43,751 bases of DNA from an uncultured Oscillibacter sp. (GTDB taxonomy: Bacteria > Bacillota > Clostridia > Oscillospirales > Oscillospiraceae), in assembly GCA_910588005.1 (NCBI GenBank), contig CAJUQM010000021.1:1-43751 (forward strand). Reading direction: 5' to 3'. The notes under the pieces are model-generated. The model was not told the origin of the DNA and ran no database searches. It was given only the letters and a program-made list of their open reading frames with translations. Positions 25,514 to 33,386 of this stretch are shown in pieces. The translations under genes and the position numbers were made by a program. The stretch's first letter is position 1. Each line of letters opens with the position of its first letter.

Positions 25514-25659
25514 GCTTCCCCTTTATCAAAGGGGGCGGAACCCGGCTGCGGCTGTGCTGTTTGGAGCGTTTCGGCGCCCGGCCGGAATGAGCTGCCGGAC
25601 CTCTGTGGCGGCGGCGGGAGTGCGGCCGCATGAAATTATTTGGATTTAGGAGATAAGGC

Positions 25660-26157
25660 ATGGCCTGGAACAACGTATTATGTATGTATTATTCCCGGAC
25701 GGGCAATACCAAGACTGCCATGGAGGAGATCGCCAAGGCCCTGGATGCGGAGCTGGTGGAATTGCAGGACGGTGTGGACCGCAGCGGCGCCATGGGGTGG
25801 CTGCGCAGCGGGTTTGACGCTGTGCGGCGCACAAGCCCCAAGGTGAGGTACCAGACCAAGTGGCCGCTGTCGGACTACCGGCTGGTGATCGTCGGCACGC
25901 CGGTGTGGGCGGGACGGTGCAGCGCGGCGGCCCGGGGATTTTTAAAGCAGCACGGCAAGGAGCTGCGCAACGCCTCGTATGTGATCACCCGGGGCAGTGA
26001 GGACAAGAATGAGGAGGTCTTTCAGCAGATGGATCTCTACACCCCCTGCGGACACCGGACGGCGGTGTCTTTGCGCAGCGGTTCTGTGGGCTATGCTTTT
26101 TGGCAGGAGGAATTTCTTCGTCAGACCCAGGAGTTTTTAAAAGAGAGACAGTGGTAG
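25660..26157 (+). CDS. Flavodoxin-like protein
   Basis: A 165-residue protein with a flavodoxin fold. The FMN phosphate loop is YYSRTGNTKTAMEEIAKAL near the N-terminus, then LVIVGTPVWAGRCSAAARGF, the usual second FMN loop (GTPVW). It likely carries FMN and serves in electron transfer or as a small oxidoreductase; no partner is evident nearby. ATG 25660 has a TTTAGGAGA Shine-Dalgarno. The 146-nt gap before it contains only a short CCCCTTT/AAAGGGG hairpin (25518-25534). It is followed 40 nt later by prfA. Confidence 0.88.
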   Translation: MAWNNVLCMYYSRTGNTKTAMEEIAKALDAELVELQDGVDRSGAMGWLRSGFDAVRRTSPKVRYQTKWPLSDYRLVIVGTPVWAGRCSAAARGFLKQHGKELRNASYVITRGSEDKNEEVFQQMDLYTPCGHRTAVSLRSGSVGYAFWQEEFLRQTQEFLKERQW

Positions 26158-26197
26158 CGCGCCTGTTTCCGAAATTTGAGCGGAAAGGAGCGCTGGT

Positions 26198-27259
26198 ATG
26201 CTGGAGAAACTAAAAGGGCTGGCCCTGCGGTATGAGGACCTGCAAGCGCAGCTGTCGGACCCCGCTGTCTACGGCGACGCCGGACGGTTAAAAAAGCTGA
26301 ACAGAGAGATGAAAGAGCTGGAACCCGTTGCCGCCGGCTGGCGCGATTGGGAGGCGGCGGAGCGGAGGCGGACGGAAGCGGAGAAACTGCTCCATGACCC
26401 GGACTTTCGGGAACTGGCCCAGGAGGAGCTTTCCGCTGCCAAAGCGGAGCTGCGGCGGCTGGAGGAGCAGCTGAGGATTTTGCTCCTCCCCAGGGACCCG
26501 GATGACAACCGGAGCGTCGTTTTGGAGCTGCGGGGCGGCGTCGGCGGCGAGGAGGGGGCGCTGTTTGCGGCATCCCTCCTGCGGATGTACACCATGTATG
26601 CCCAGAGCAAGGGCTGGAAGCTGGATGTGGTCAGTCTGAATGAGACGGAGCTGGGCGGCGTGAAGGAGTGCAGCGTCCTTGTTGAGGGGGAAGGGGCGTA
26701 CTCCCGGCTGAAATTCGAGAGCGGCGTCCACCGGGTCCAGCGGGTGCCGGAGACGGAGTCCGGCGGGCGGATCCACACCAGCGCCGCCACGGCGGCGGTG
26801 CTGCCGGCGGCGGAGGACGTGGATATAGAGATAAACCCAAAGGACTTACAGATTGACACCTACCGCTCTTCCGGCGCCGGGGGACAGCATGTGAATAAGA
26901 CAGAGTCCGCCATCCGGATCACCCATTTGCCCTCAGGACTGGTGGTGGAGTGCCAGGACGAGCGGAGCCAGTATAAAAATAAGGACAAGGCCATGCGGGT
27001 GCTGCGTTCCCGGCTGTATGATCTGGCGCTGAAAAAACGGGACGATGCTGAGGCGGCCCGGCGCCGCAATCAAGTGGGCAGCGGAGACCGCAGCGAGCGC
27101 ATCCGCACCTACAACTTCCCCCAGGGCCGGGTGACGGACCACCGGATCGGACTGACGCTTTATAAAATAGGCGCGATTATGGACGGTGATCTGGACGAGC
27201 TGATTGATGCGCTGGCGGCGGCGGATCAGGCCGAAAGGCTCAAAGGTGGTGCGGGATGA
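26198..27259 (+). CDS. prfA: Peptide chain release factor 1
   Basis: A 353-residue class I release factor recognising UAA and UAG. The GGQ catalytic motif is in YRSSGAGGQHVNKTESAIRI; VHRVQRVPETESGGRIHTSA precedes it and FPQGRVTDHRIGLTLYKIG is near the end. Length and overall sequence fit RF1 and not RF2, which carries a programmed frameshift. ATG 26198 has GAAAGGAGC upstream. Its stop overlaps the next small gene (ATGA). The usual neighbour prmC is not here. The presence of RF1 means a UAG such as that in the SUKH-like gene should be read as stop. Confidence 0.95.
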   Translation: MLEKLKGLALRYEDLQAQLSDPAVYGDAGRLKKLNREMKELEPVAAGWRDWEAAERRRTEAEKLLHDPDFRELAQEELSAAKAELRRLEEQLRILLLPRDPDDNRSVVLELRGGVGGEEGALFAASLLRMYTMYAQSKGWKLDVVSLNETELGGVKECSVLVEGEGAYSRLKFESGVHRVQRVPETESGGRIHTSAATAAVLPAAEDVDIEINPKDLQIDTYRSSGAGGQHVNKTESAIRITHLPSGLVVECQDERSQYKNKDKAMRVLRSRLYDLALKKRDDAEAARRRNQVGSGDRSERIRTYNFPQGRVTDHRIGLTLYKIGAIMDGDLDELIDALAAADQAERLKGGAG

Positions 27260-27528
27260 TCCTGCGGAGGCTGGAGACAGGAATGCTCTGGATCCTGACG
27301 GCGGGCCTGACCGCGCTGGAGGGCCTGCTGGCCTGGACTTGGCTGCGGGGAATGCTGTATGTAGCAGAATACGGAGCTGCGGAAAACCCGTACGCCGCCG
27401 AGGATATGGAGATCGCGGGGATCTGTGCGCTGGTCCTTCTGCCGCTGTTCCTGGCGGCGCTGGCCTGGGCCGTTTGCCGGATTGTTCTGTGGAGTAAAAC
27501 GCGGGCGAAAGCCCGATCAGAGAGATAG
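27256..27528 (+). CDS. Small two-helix membrane protein, unknown
   Basis: A 90-residue protein with two hydrophobic segments (about residues 9-30 and 53-75) and a basic tail (KTRAKARSER), suggesting both ends face the cytoplasm. No family recognised. It overlaps the prfA stop by ATGA (27256-27259) and ends 10 nt before the Sua5-CoaE fusion start, so it is very probably translated as an operon member. Confidence 0.7.
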   Translation: MILRRLETGMLWILTAGLTALEGLLAWTWLRGMLYVAEYGAAENPYAAEDMEIAGICALVLLPLFLAALAWAVCRIVLWSKTRAKARSER

Positions 27529-27538
27529 AGGCGAAGCT

Positions 27539-29209
27539 ATGCATACGTTGTATTTTGACTTGCGGGATACCAAGGGACAACAGAAGACCATTGAGGACAA
27601 CATCTCCGCCGCCGCCCGGCTGCTGCGGGACGGTGCCCTGGTGGCCATCCCTACGGAGACGGTGTACGGATTGGGGGCCAACGGTCTGGATGAGGCCGCC
27701 GTCCGGCGGATCTTTCAGGCGAAGGGGAGGCCGCAGGACAATCCGCTCATTCTTCACCTCACCGGTCCCCAGTGGCTTCCCCGGTACTGCCGGGAGATTC
27801 CGCCCATGGCCTATGTACTGGCCCGAAAATTTTGGCCCGGTCCTCTGACGATGATCCTAAAGCGCAGCGGCTTGGTGCCGGACGTCACCACCGCGGGGCT
27901 GGATACCGTGGCGGTGCGCTGTCCGAACCATCTGGTGACCCTGGCTATCCTCCGGGAGGCGGGGGTGCCGGTTGCCGCGCCCAGCGCCAATCTCTCTGGC
28001 AGGCCCAGCTGCACCAGCGCGCAGGACGTGCTGGAGGACATGGACGGCAGAATTGAGGGTGTGGTGGATGGCGGTCCCTGTGTGGTGGGAGTGGAGTCCA
28101 CAATTTTGGACCTGACTTGCGAGCCGCCCCGGCTGCTGCGTCCCGGCGGGCTGCCGGTGGAGGAGCTGGAACGGCTCATCGGTCCCATCGCCGTGGACCG
28201 GGCGGTTATCGGGACGCTGGCTGAGGGAGAGAAACCGAAGGCTCCGGGTATGAAATACCGTCACTATGCGCCAAAGGCGCCGGTTACGGTGGTCACGGGT
28301 GCGCCGGCAAAGTCCGCCCAGGAGATTAAGCGCCGGGTAGGTGTTCATTCCGGCGTAATCTGCTTTGACGAGTATGTCCGGCTGTTTCCGGATCAGGTGG
28401 TTCACGCCATTGGGCCGGTGGAGGATAAGCTGGCCCAGGCCCAGCGGGTGTTCGAGGCTCTGCGCACCTTTGACAACAGTCCGGTGACGGAGATCTACAC
28501 CCAGTGTCCGGATGGAAGGGGGTTGGGTCTGGCCGTGGGCAACCGGCTGAAAAAGGCGGCGGGCTTCCACGTGGTGGAGGCCGACAGCGAAAAGATTATC
28601 CTGGGCCTCACAGGCGGCACCGGCGCGGGAAAGAGCAGCGCCTTGGCGGTGCTGCGGAAACTGGGCGCCGTGGTGCTGGACTGCGACCAGGTCTATCACC
28701 AGATGCTGGCAGAGGATGAGGAGATGCAAAAGGAGGTTTCCAGGGCCTTTCCCGGCGTATTTCGTCCAGACGGCACCCTGGACCGGCGGAAGCTGGGACA
28801 GGAGGTCTTTATGAAAAAGGAGCAGCTGGAGAAGCTGAATGCCATCGTCTACCGTTTTTTAGTGCCGGAGATTCAGCGGCAGCTGGCTGCGGCGGAGAAC
28901 GGTGTCTGCGCCATTGACGCCGTCAACCTCCTGGAGAGCGGGTTGGACGAGGATTGCGACCGGACCGTGGCCATCACATCCCCCACGGAATTGCGGGTGC
29001 GGCGGATCATGGCCCGAGACCAGATCACGGAGCAATACGCCCGGATGCGGATCACAGCCCAGAAGCCGGATGAGTATTACCGGGGCAAGTGCAGCTGTGA
29101 GCTGAACAACGACGCCGACACCGCAGAGGAATTTCAAAAGACCGCAGAGCGGTTTTTTAAGAGATTGATCCGGTCTGTTCGGGAGGAAAAGCAGAACAGA
29201 AAGATTTGA
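27539..29209 (+). CDS. Fusion: threonylcarbamoyl-AMP synthase (Sua5) + dephospho-CoA kinase (CoaE)
   Basis: A 556-residue protein joining two housekeeping enzymes in one frame. Residues 1 to about 345 are a full-length Sua5/YwlC-type L-threonylcarbamoyladenylate synthase for tRNA t6A37 (AIPTETVYGLGANGLD, FQAKGRPQDNPLILHL, VAAPSANLSGRPSCTSAQDV), including the C-terminal Sua5 domain after KAPGMKYRHYAPKAPVTVV. From about residue 352 the P-loop LGLTGGTGAGKSSAL (Lys365) begins a complete CoaE kinase, the last step of coenzyme A synthesis, continuing with VLDCDQVYHQML and a late KPDEYYRGKC stretch. No Met or Shine-Dalgarno is present at the join, so this is not two overlapping genes. ATG 27539 is used because the frame upstream overlaps the small membrane gene. 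Confidence 0.9.
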   Translation: MHTLYFDLRDTKGQQKTIEDNISAAARLLRDGALVAIPTETVYGLGANGLDEAAVRRIFQAKGRPQDNPLILHLTGPQWLPRYCREIPPMAYVLARKFWPGPLTMILKRSGLVPDVTTAGLDTVAVRCPNHLVTLAILREAGVPVAAPSANLSGRPSCTSAQDVLEDMDGRIEGVVDGGPCVVGVESTILDLTCEPPRLLRPGGLPVEELERLIGPIAVDRAVIGTLAEGEKPKAPGMKYRHYAPKAPVTVVTGAPAKSAQEIKRRVGVHSGVICFDEYVRLFPDQVVHAIGPVEDKLAQAQRVFEALRTFDNSPVTEIYTQCPDGRGLGLAVGNRLKKAAGFHVVEADSEKIILGLTGGTGAGKSSALAVLRKLGAVVLDCDQVYHQMLAEDEEMQKEVSRAFPGVFRPDGTLDRRKLGQEVFMKKEQLEKLNAIVYRFLVPEIQRQLAAAENGVCAIDAVNLLESGLDEDCDRTVAITSPTELRVRRIMARDQITEQYARMRITAQKPDEYYRGKCSCELNNDADTAEEFQKTAERFFKRLIRSVREEKQNRKI

Positions 29210-29245
29210 GGCTTTCAACGATAAACCATGTTAAGGAGTACGGAG

Positions 29246-30646
29246 ATGGAAAAAACAGAGTTTAAGGAGCTGAAAAAACAGCTCTTGTCCACAAAGAAAA
29301 ATGGGTATGACCGCCCTTTGGACGAGGCGGCGATGGAGTCCTACTGCAATGGATACAAGGCCTTTCTGGACGCCGGTAAGACGGAGCGCCTGTGTGCCGC
29401 GGAGGTGATTCGCCTGGCGGAGGGGCGGGGCTACCGTCCCTATGTCAGGGGGATGGCCCTAAAAGCCGGTGACCGGGTGTACCTCAGTAACCGGGGGAAG
29501 GCGGTATTGCTGGCCCACATTGGGGAGCGGTCTTTGGCGGAGGGCGTGCAGATCGCCGCCGCCCACATCGACTCGCCCCGGCTGGACTTGAAACCCAACC
29601 CCCTGTATGAGGAGGCGGAGCTGGCCTATTTCAAGACCCACTACTATGGCGGTATCCGCAAGTACCAGTGGGTGACCATTCCCCTGGAACTCCATGGCGT
29701 CATCGCCCTGCGGGACGGGACCAATGTGCCGGTTAACATCGGCGGCGGTCCGGGAGATCCCCGGCTGGTCATCACGGACCTGCTGCCCCATCTGGGGGCC
29801 GAGCAGGCGAAAAAGCCCTTGGCTACGGCGATTCCCGCCGAGACGCTGAACCTGCTGCTGGGCAGCCGCCCCATCGGGGACGAGGAGGACAGCGGCCGGG
29901 TAAAGCTGGCGGTCATGAAGCTGCTGCACGAAAAGTACGGCATCACAGAGGATGACTTCACCTCTGCGGAGCTGGAGGCTGTTCCGGCGGGGAGCGCCTG
30001 CGATATCGGTTTGGACCGCAGCATGATCGGCGCCTATGGCCACGATGACCGGGTATGCGCCTATGCGGCGCTGAAAGCCCTGCTGGACCTGGAGAGAACT
30101 CCTGTCCGCACCGCCGTATGCGTGCTGGCGGACAAGGAGGAGATCGGATCCGACGGTGTAACAGGCATGCAGTCCGCCGCCTTTGACACTTTTATGGAGG
30201 ACCTGTGTGAGACCCAGGGCGTGCCGGTGCGCTCCTGCTTTGAGAAATCATTCTGCCTCAGTGCCGATGTCACCGCCGCCTACGACCCGGACTACGCCGA
30301 CGTGTATGAAAAGCGCAATGCCGCCTATCTTAACTACGGCGTGGGCCTTTGCAAATACACCGGGGCCAGGGGCAAGTCCGGCGCCTCCGACGCGGACGCC
30401 GAGACGGTGGCTTATGTCCGCCGGATCTTTGACGGCGCGGGCGTCGCGTGGCAGATTGCGGAGCTGGGCAAGGTGGACGCCGGCGGCGGCGGCACCGTGG
30501 CCATGTATATGGCAAACCGGAACATCACTACGCTGGATGCCGGCGTACCGGTGCTGAGCATGCACGCCCCCTTTGAGACGGTGGCGAAGCTGGACTGCTA
30601 TGAGACTTACCGGGGCATGAAGGCCCTGTACCAAGCCGAAGATTGA
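29246..30646 (+). CDS. M18 family aminopeptidase
   Basis: A 466-residue cytoplasmic zinc aminopeptidase of the M18 (aspartyl aminopeptidase, ApeA/LAP4-like) family. The first metal-binding motif is AAHIDSPRLDLKPNP; later come DKEEIGSDGVTGMQS and a C-terminal LSMHAPFETVAKLDCYETYR with a metal-binding His. Length is normal for the longer bacterial form. ATG 29246 is preceded 7 nt upstream by AAGGAG; an ATG 18 nt earlier overlaps that site. It follows the Sua5-CoaE fusion by 36 nt and precedes the hairpin at 30657. Confidence 0.92.
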   Translation: MEKTEFKELKKQLLSTKKNGYDRPLDEAAMESYCNGYKAFLDAGKTERLCAAEVIRLAEGRGYRPYVRGMALKAGDRVYLSNRGKAVLLAHIGERSLAEGVQIAAAHIDSPRLDLKPNPLYEEAELAYFKTHYYGGIRKYQWVTIPLELHGVIALRDGTNVPVNIGGGPGDPRLVITDLLPHLGAEQAKKPLATAIPAETLNLLLGSRPIGDEEDSGRVKLAVMKLLHEKYGITEDDFTSAELEAVPAGSACDIGLDRSMIGAYGHDDRVCAYAALKALLDLERTPVRTAVCVLADKEEIGSDGVTGMQSAAFDTFMEDLCETQGVPVRSCFEKSFCLSADVTAAYDPDYADVYEKRNAAYLNYGVGLCKYTGARGKSGASDADAETVAYVRRIFDGAGVAWQIAELGKVDAGGGGTVAMYMANRNITTLDAGVPVLSMHAPFETVAKLDCYETYRGMKALYQAED

Positions 30647-30656
30647 GAGACAAAGA

Positions 30657-30679
30657 AGGGCCGCCCCAAGGGCGGCCCT
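30657..30679 (+). terminator. Hairpin terminator candidate after the aminopeptidase gene
   Basis: Perfect 10-bp stem AGGGCCGCCC / GGGCGGCCCT with a CAA loop, 10 nt after the stop. It lacks a U-tract, so the strength is uncertain. Confidence 0.5.
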
Positions 30680-30787
30680 CGTAGCTTGCGGAGGAATTCT
30701 GAAGCGCGTTGACGGCCGGAGTGAATATGATTTCAGGCCGTGGAGGGCCGCTTGCGCGAATTGCGGAGTATGGTGTGTGGAGGAAAT

Positions 30788-31255
30788 ATGGAGAGCCGTA
30801 TGTTAAAGTTTACCTGTACCGGCATAGGGGACAGTGGAAAGTTCCCGATTGAAAATACGGGACGGGGACAGGACAAGTCGCCGGAATTTCGGATTTACAA
30901 TCTCTCCCCGGAGGCGAAGACACTTGCCATCACATTGGAGGACCTGACCCATCCGGTGAAAGGGTTTACCCATTGGATAATCTGGAATATTCCGGCCGGC
31001 AGCCGGATCGGAGGCGGAATTGAGGCCGGAAAGTACGTACCCTCTCTGGGCAATGCCCGGCAGGGCATTGGGTATGGTATCCACCGGTATGCGGGACCAA
31101 AACCGCCCAGGGGCAAGACACATCTCTACCGGTTTTGCGTATACGCGCTGGACTGTGAAATTGATCTGTCGCCCTGTTCCACAAAACGGGCTTTTCTAAA
31201 AAAGGCGGCGGGCCGCATTCTGCAAAGCGGAAGCCTTACCGGCGAATTTGAATGA
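30788..31255 (+). CDS. YbhB/YbcL-type PEBP family protein
   Basis: A 155-residue protein of the phosphatidylethanolamine-binding (PEBP/Raf kinase inhibitor) family. Conserved stretches are SPEFRIYNLSPEAKTLAITL, EDLTHPVKGFTHWIIWNIP, the YAGPKPPRGKTHLYRF ligand-binding segment, and FCVYALD. The role of bacterial PEBPs is not settled. ATG 30788 follows GGAGG by only 4 nt; ATG 30800 is an alternative. The 141-nt upstream gap has no obvious promoter beyond the hairpin described. Confidence 0.88.
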   Translation: MESRMLKFTCTGIGDSGKFPIENTGRGQDKSPEFRIYNLSPEAKTLAITLEDLTHPVKGFTHWIIWNIPAGSRIGGGIEAGKYVPSLGNARQGIGYGIHRYAGPKPPRGKTHLYRFCVYALDCEIDLSPCSTKRAFLKKAAGRILQSGSLTGEFE

Positions 31256-31430
31256 CGGCTGTTCCTGTTCCTCCGGCGGCCCGGGAAGATACAGCCCAGG
31301 GAGATCCGGAGGACTCGCTGGGGCAGGTATCGTTCAGCTGTGTACGCGTTTCTCGGCAATGTGCCCACCACAAATGGACATTTTAGGGGGAGTTTCCCTA
31401 TTTTTTACAAAAGAGTTTTTTGGCTTTTAG

Positions 31431-31459
31431 TTGCTTTGCCAAGGGAAGTGTGGTACGAT
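31431..31459 (+). promoter_or_regulatory. Promoter of the UPF0735-hom-lysC unit
   Basis: TTGCTT (31431-31436), 17-nt spacer, TACGAT (31454-31459), 41 nt before the start codon. The preceding AT-rich stretch (31390-31430) could act as an UP element. The rest of the 245-nt gap after the PEBP gene shows nothing else. Confidence 0.6.
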
Positions 31460-31500
31460 AGGCAAGATAAACGGACAAATGACCGTAGGAGGCGGACGAA

Positions 31501-31941
31501 ATGGGAAAGACCATCAAGTATTACATCGTGGCCGCGGAGGCGCTGCCGGAGATCTTCGTCAAAGTGGCAGAGGCTAAGCGAATGATGCAGGCCGGCGAGG
31601 CGGGCACTGTGGGTGAGGCCACGAAGCTTGTAGGTATCAGCCGCAGCGCATTTTATAAGTATAAGGATGCTGTGCGGCCCTTTAATGACATGAAGTCGGA
31701 GCACATCATCACGTTTCAGGCCATGCTGAAAGACAGCACTGGTGTGCTCTCCCGGGTGTTGGCGGTGTTTGCCGCCTCCGGAGCCAACATTCTCACCATT
31801 AACCAGAGCATTCCCACCAACGGCTGCGCCGCCGTGACGGTCTCCGCCGAAACCAGTGAGATGGCGGAGTCTTTAGACCAGCTGGTCTCGGACGCCGGAA
31901 ACCTGGACGGCGTGGTGAAGTTTGAGATTTTGGCGGGTTAA
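31501..31941 (+). CDS. UPF0735 ACT domain protein (PheB-like)
   Basis: A 146-residue protein with an N-terminal helical, HTH-like region (LPEIFVKVAEAKRMMQAGEA, then KLVGISRSAFYKYKDAV) and a C-terminal ACT domain (ITFQAMLKDSTGVLSRVLAV, ASGANILTINQSIP). It is the UPF0735 family, called PheB in Bacillus, thought to be an amino-acid-sensing regulator. It is placed just upstream of homoserine dehydrogenase, as in many Clostridia, so it likely senses an aspartate-family amino acid; that is inference. The start has a TAGGAGGCGG Shine-Dalgarno and the gene begins its own transcription unit. Confidence 0.9.
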   Translation: MGKTIKYYIVAAEALPEIFVKVAEAKRMMQAGEAGTVGEATKLVGISRSAFYKYKDAVRPFNDMKSEHIITFQAMLKDSTGVLSRVLAVFAASGANILTINQSIPTNGCAAVTVSAETSEMAESLDQLVSDAGNLDGVVKFEILAG

Positions 31942-31946
31942 ATGGT

Positions 31947-32015
31947 GTCCGTGCTCTTGCCCCGCTGCTTCCCAGCTTGGCGGTTTTGCCGGGCTGCGGA
32001 AGAAATGGGGCGGAC
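31947..32015 (+). other. Structured intergenic segment before hom
   Basis: In transcript sense, several ordered complementary blocks face each other: GTCCG/CGGAC (31947-31951 with 32011-32015), CCCC/GGGG, CTTCC/GGAAG and CAGC/GCTG, forming a long interrupted stem of about 69 nt. There is no terminator U-tract and no T-box or known riboswitch that I recognise. It may affect the hom expression level. Confidence 0.35.
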
Positions 32016-32062
32016 CTTGCCGTTATTTAGAGAGAATTTTCAGATGTTGAGAGGATAGAGGT

Positions 32063-33256
32063 ATGATCCAAATCGCAATTTTGGGCTTTGGCACCGTGGG
32101 GACCGGCGTTGCCAAGGTGGTGGCGGAAAACGCACGGCAGATTGAGCGCAAGCTGGGAGAGCCGCTGCAGGTGAAGACCATTTTGGTGCGGCACTTTAAA
32201 GACGGTCCCTTCCGCCAGCTGATGACGGACGATTTCAAGAGGATTGAGGAGGACGGCGACATCCGGGTGGTGGTGGAGGCCATCGGCGGGGTGGAGGCGG
32301 CCTATGAATATACAAAGCGCGCCCTCTCCGCCGGGAAGCATGTGGTTACCGCCAACAAACAGCTGGTGGCGGAAAAAGGCTGCGAGCTGCTGTCCCTGGC
32401 GAAGAAGAAAAATGTGAACTATCTTTTTGAGGCCAGCGTGGGCGGCGGCATCCCGATTCTGCACCCCTTGACCCAGTGTATGGCGGCCAATCGGATCGAC
32501 GAGGTGTACGGGATCTTAAACGGGACCACCAATTATATTCTCACCCGCATGGTTCGCACCGGGGCCTTTTTCTCCGACGCTTTGCGGGAGGCCCAGGCCA
32601 AGGGATACGCCGAGGCGGACCCCACCGCCGATGTGGAGGGTATCGACGCCGGAAGAAAGATTTGTATCCTGGCGGATCTGGCCTTTGGGCACCAGGTGAA
32701 TCCGGAGAACGTGCCGATGGAGGGCGTCTCCAGGCTCTCTCTTCGGGATGTGAAGGTGGCCCAGCGGGCGGGTTACCGGGTGAAGCTTCTGGGCCGGGCG
32801 GTACGGATGCCGGGCGGCGGCTGCACCGCCTATGTGGCGCCCCATCTGATCCCGGAGGAGAGTCCCCTCGCCAGTGTGGAGGATGTGTTCAACGCCGTGA
32901 TGCTCCGGGGAAACGCCACCGGAGAGGTGATGTTCTACGGCCGGGGCGCAGGGGAGATGCCCACTGCCTCCGCCTGCGTGGCGGATGTGATGGAGGCCCT
33001 TCAATCCAGCCCCCGGCGGGAGGAGATCGGCTGGTCGGCGGATGACTCCGGCTTTGAGGATCCCCTGGAACTGCAGACCCGGTACTACTTCCGCATTGAG
33101 GGCAGCCTCACCGACGCGGCCATGGCCTTCGGCCAGGTGGAGGTGCTCAGCGAGGACGGGGAGACCGCTTTTTTGACGGACCTCATCACCGGGAGGGATG
33201 CCCTGCGGCAGTCCAAATCTCTGAATATACTGTCCTGCATGCGGGTTTTGGCATGA
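32063..33256 (+). CDS. hom: Homoserine dehydrogenase
   Basis: A 397-residue NAD(P)-dependent enzyme converting aspartate semialdehyde to homoserine for threonine and methionine. The dinucleotide-binding loop is ILGFGTVGTGVAKVV; then VTANKQLVAEKG, GGGIPILHPLTQ and LNGTTNYILTRM with the catalytic Lys region EADPTADVEGIDAGRK. The C-terminal region (after about 310) is shorter than in 430-residue homologues with a full ACT domain, leaving a compact ACT-like end. An ATAGAGG Shine-Dalgarno precedes the ATG. It belongs with UPF0735 and lysC. Confidence 0.95.
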   Translation: MIQIAILGFGTVGTGVAKVVAENARQIERKLGEPLQVKTILVRHFKDGPFRQLMTDDFKRIEEDGDIRVVVEAIGGVEAAYEYTKRALSAGKHVVTANKQLVAEKGCELLSLAKKKNVNYLFEASVGGGIPILHPLTQCMAANRIDEVYGILNGTTNYILTRMVRTGAFFSDALREAQAKGYAEADPTADVEGIDAGRKICILADLAFGHQVNPENVPMEGVSRLSLRDVKVAQRAGYRVKLLGRAVRMPGGGCTAYVAPHLIPEESPLASVEDVFNAVMLRGNATGEVMFYGRGAGEMPTASACVADVMEALQSSPRREEIGWSADDSGFEDPLELQTRYYFRIEGSLTDAAMAFGQVEVLSEDGETAFLTDLITGRDALRQSKSLNILSCMRVLA

Positions 33257-33268
33257 CTGCCAAAACCC
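33243..33268 (+). other. Hairpin spanning the hom stop codon
   Basis: Perfect 11-bp stem GGGTTTTGGCA / TGCCAAAACCC with loop TGAC; the hom TGA (33254-33256) lies in the loop. No U-tract follows. It may slow terminating ribosomes or protect the hom message. Confidence 0.5.
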
Positions 33269-33386
33269 GGGGCGGATGCGTATGATGAAATAGGCGGGGA
33301 GAGAGCGTTCCCGCGTACATCTATGACCGGCCCCGCCCTTGCACCGGTACAGCCAACCAATTCAAGGTAAAGAAGGAAACGCGACT

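Noticed and set aside
28560..28640. Frameshift or missed gene boundary between Sua5 and CoaE
   Set aside because: The frame is continuous through the join, both domains are complete, and no start codon with a Shine-Dalgarno exists there.
33257..33386. Lysine riboswitch (L box) before lysC
   Set aside because: Only 130 nt are available and none of the conserved L-box elements was seen.
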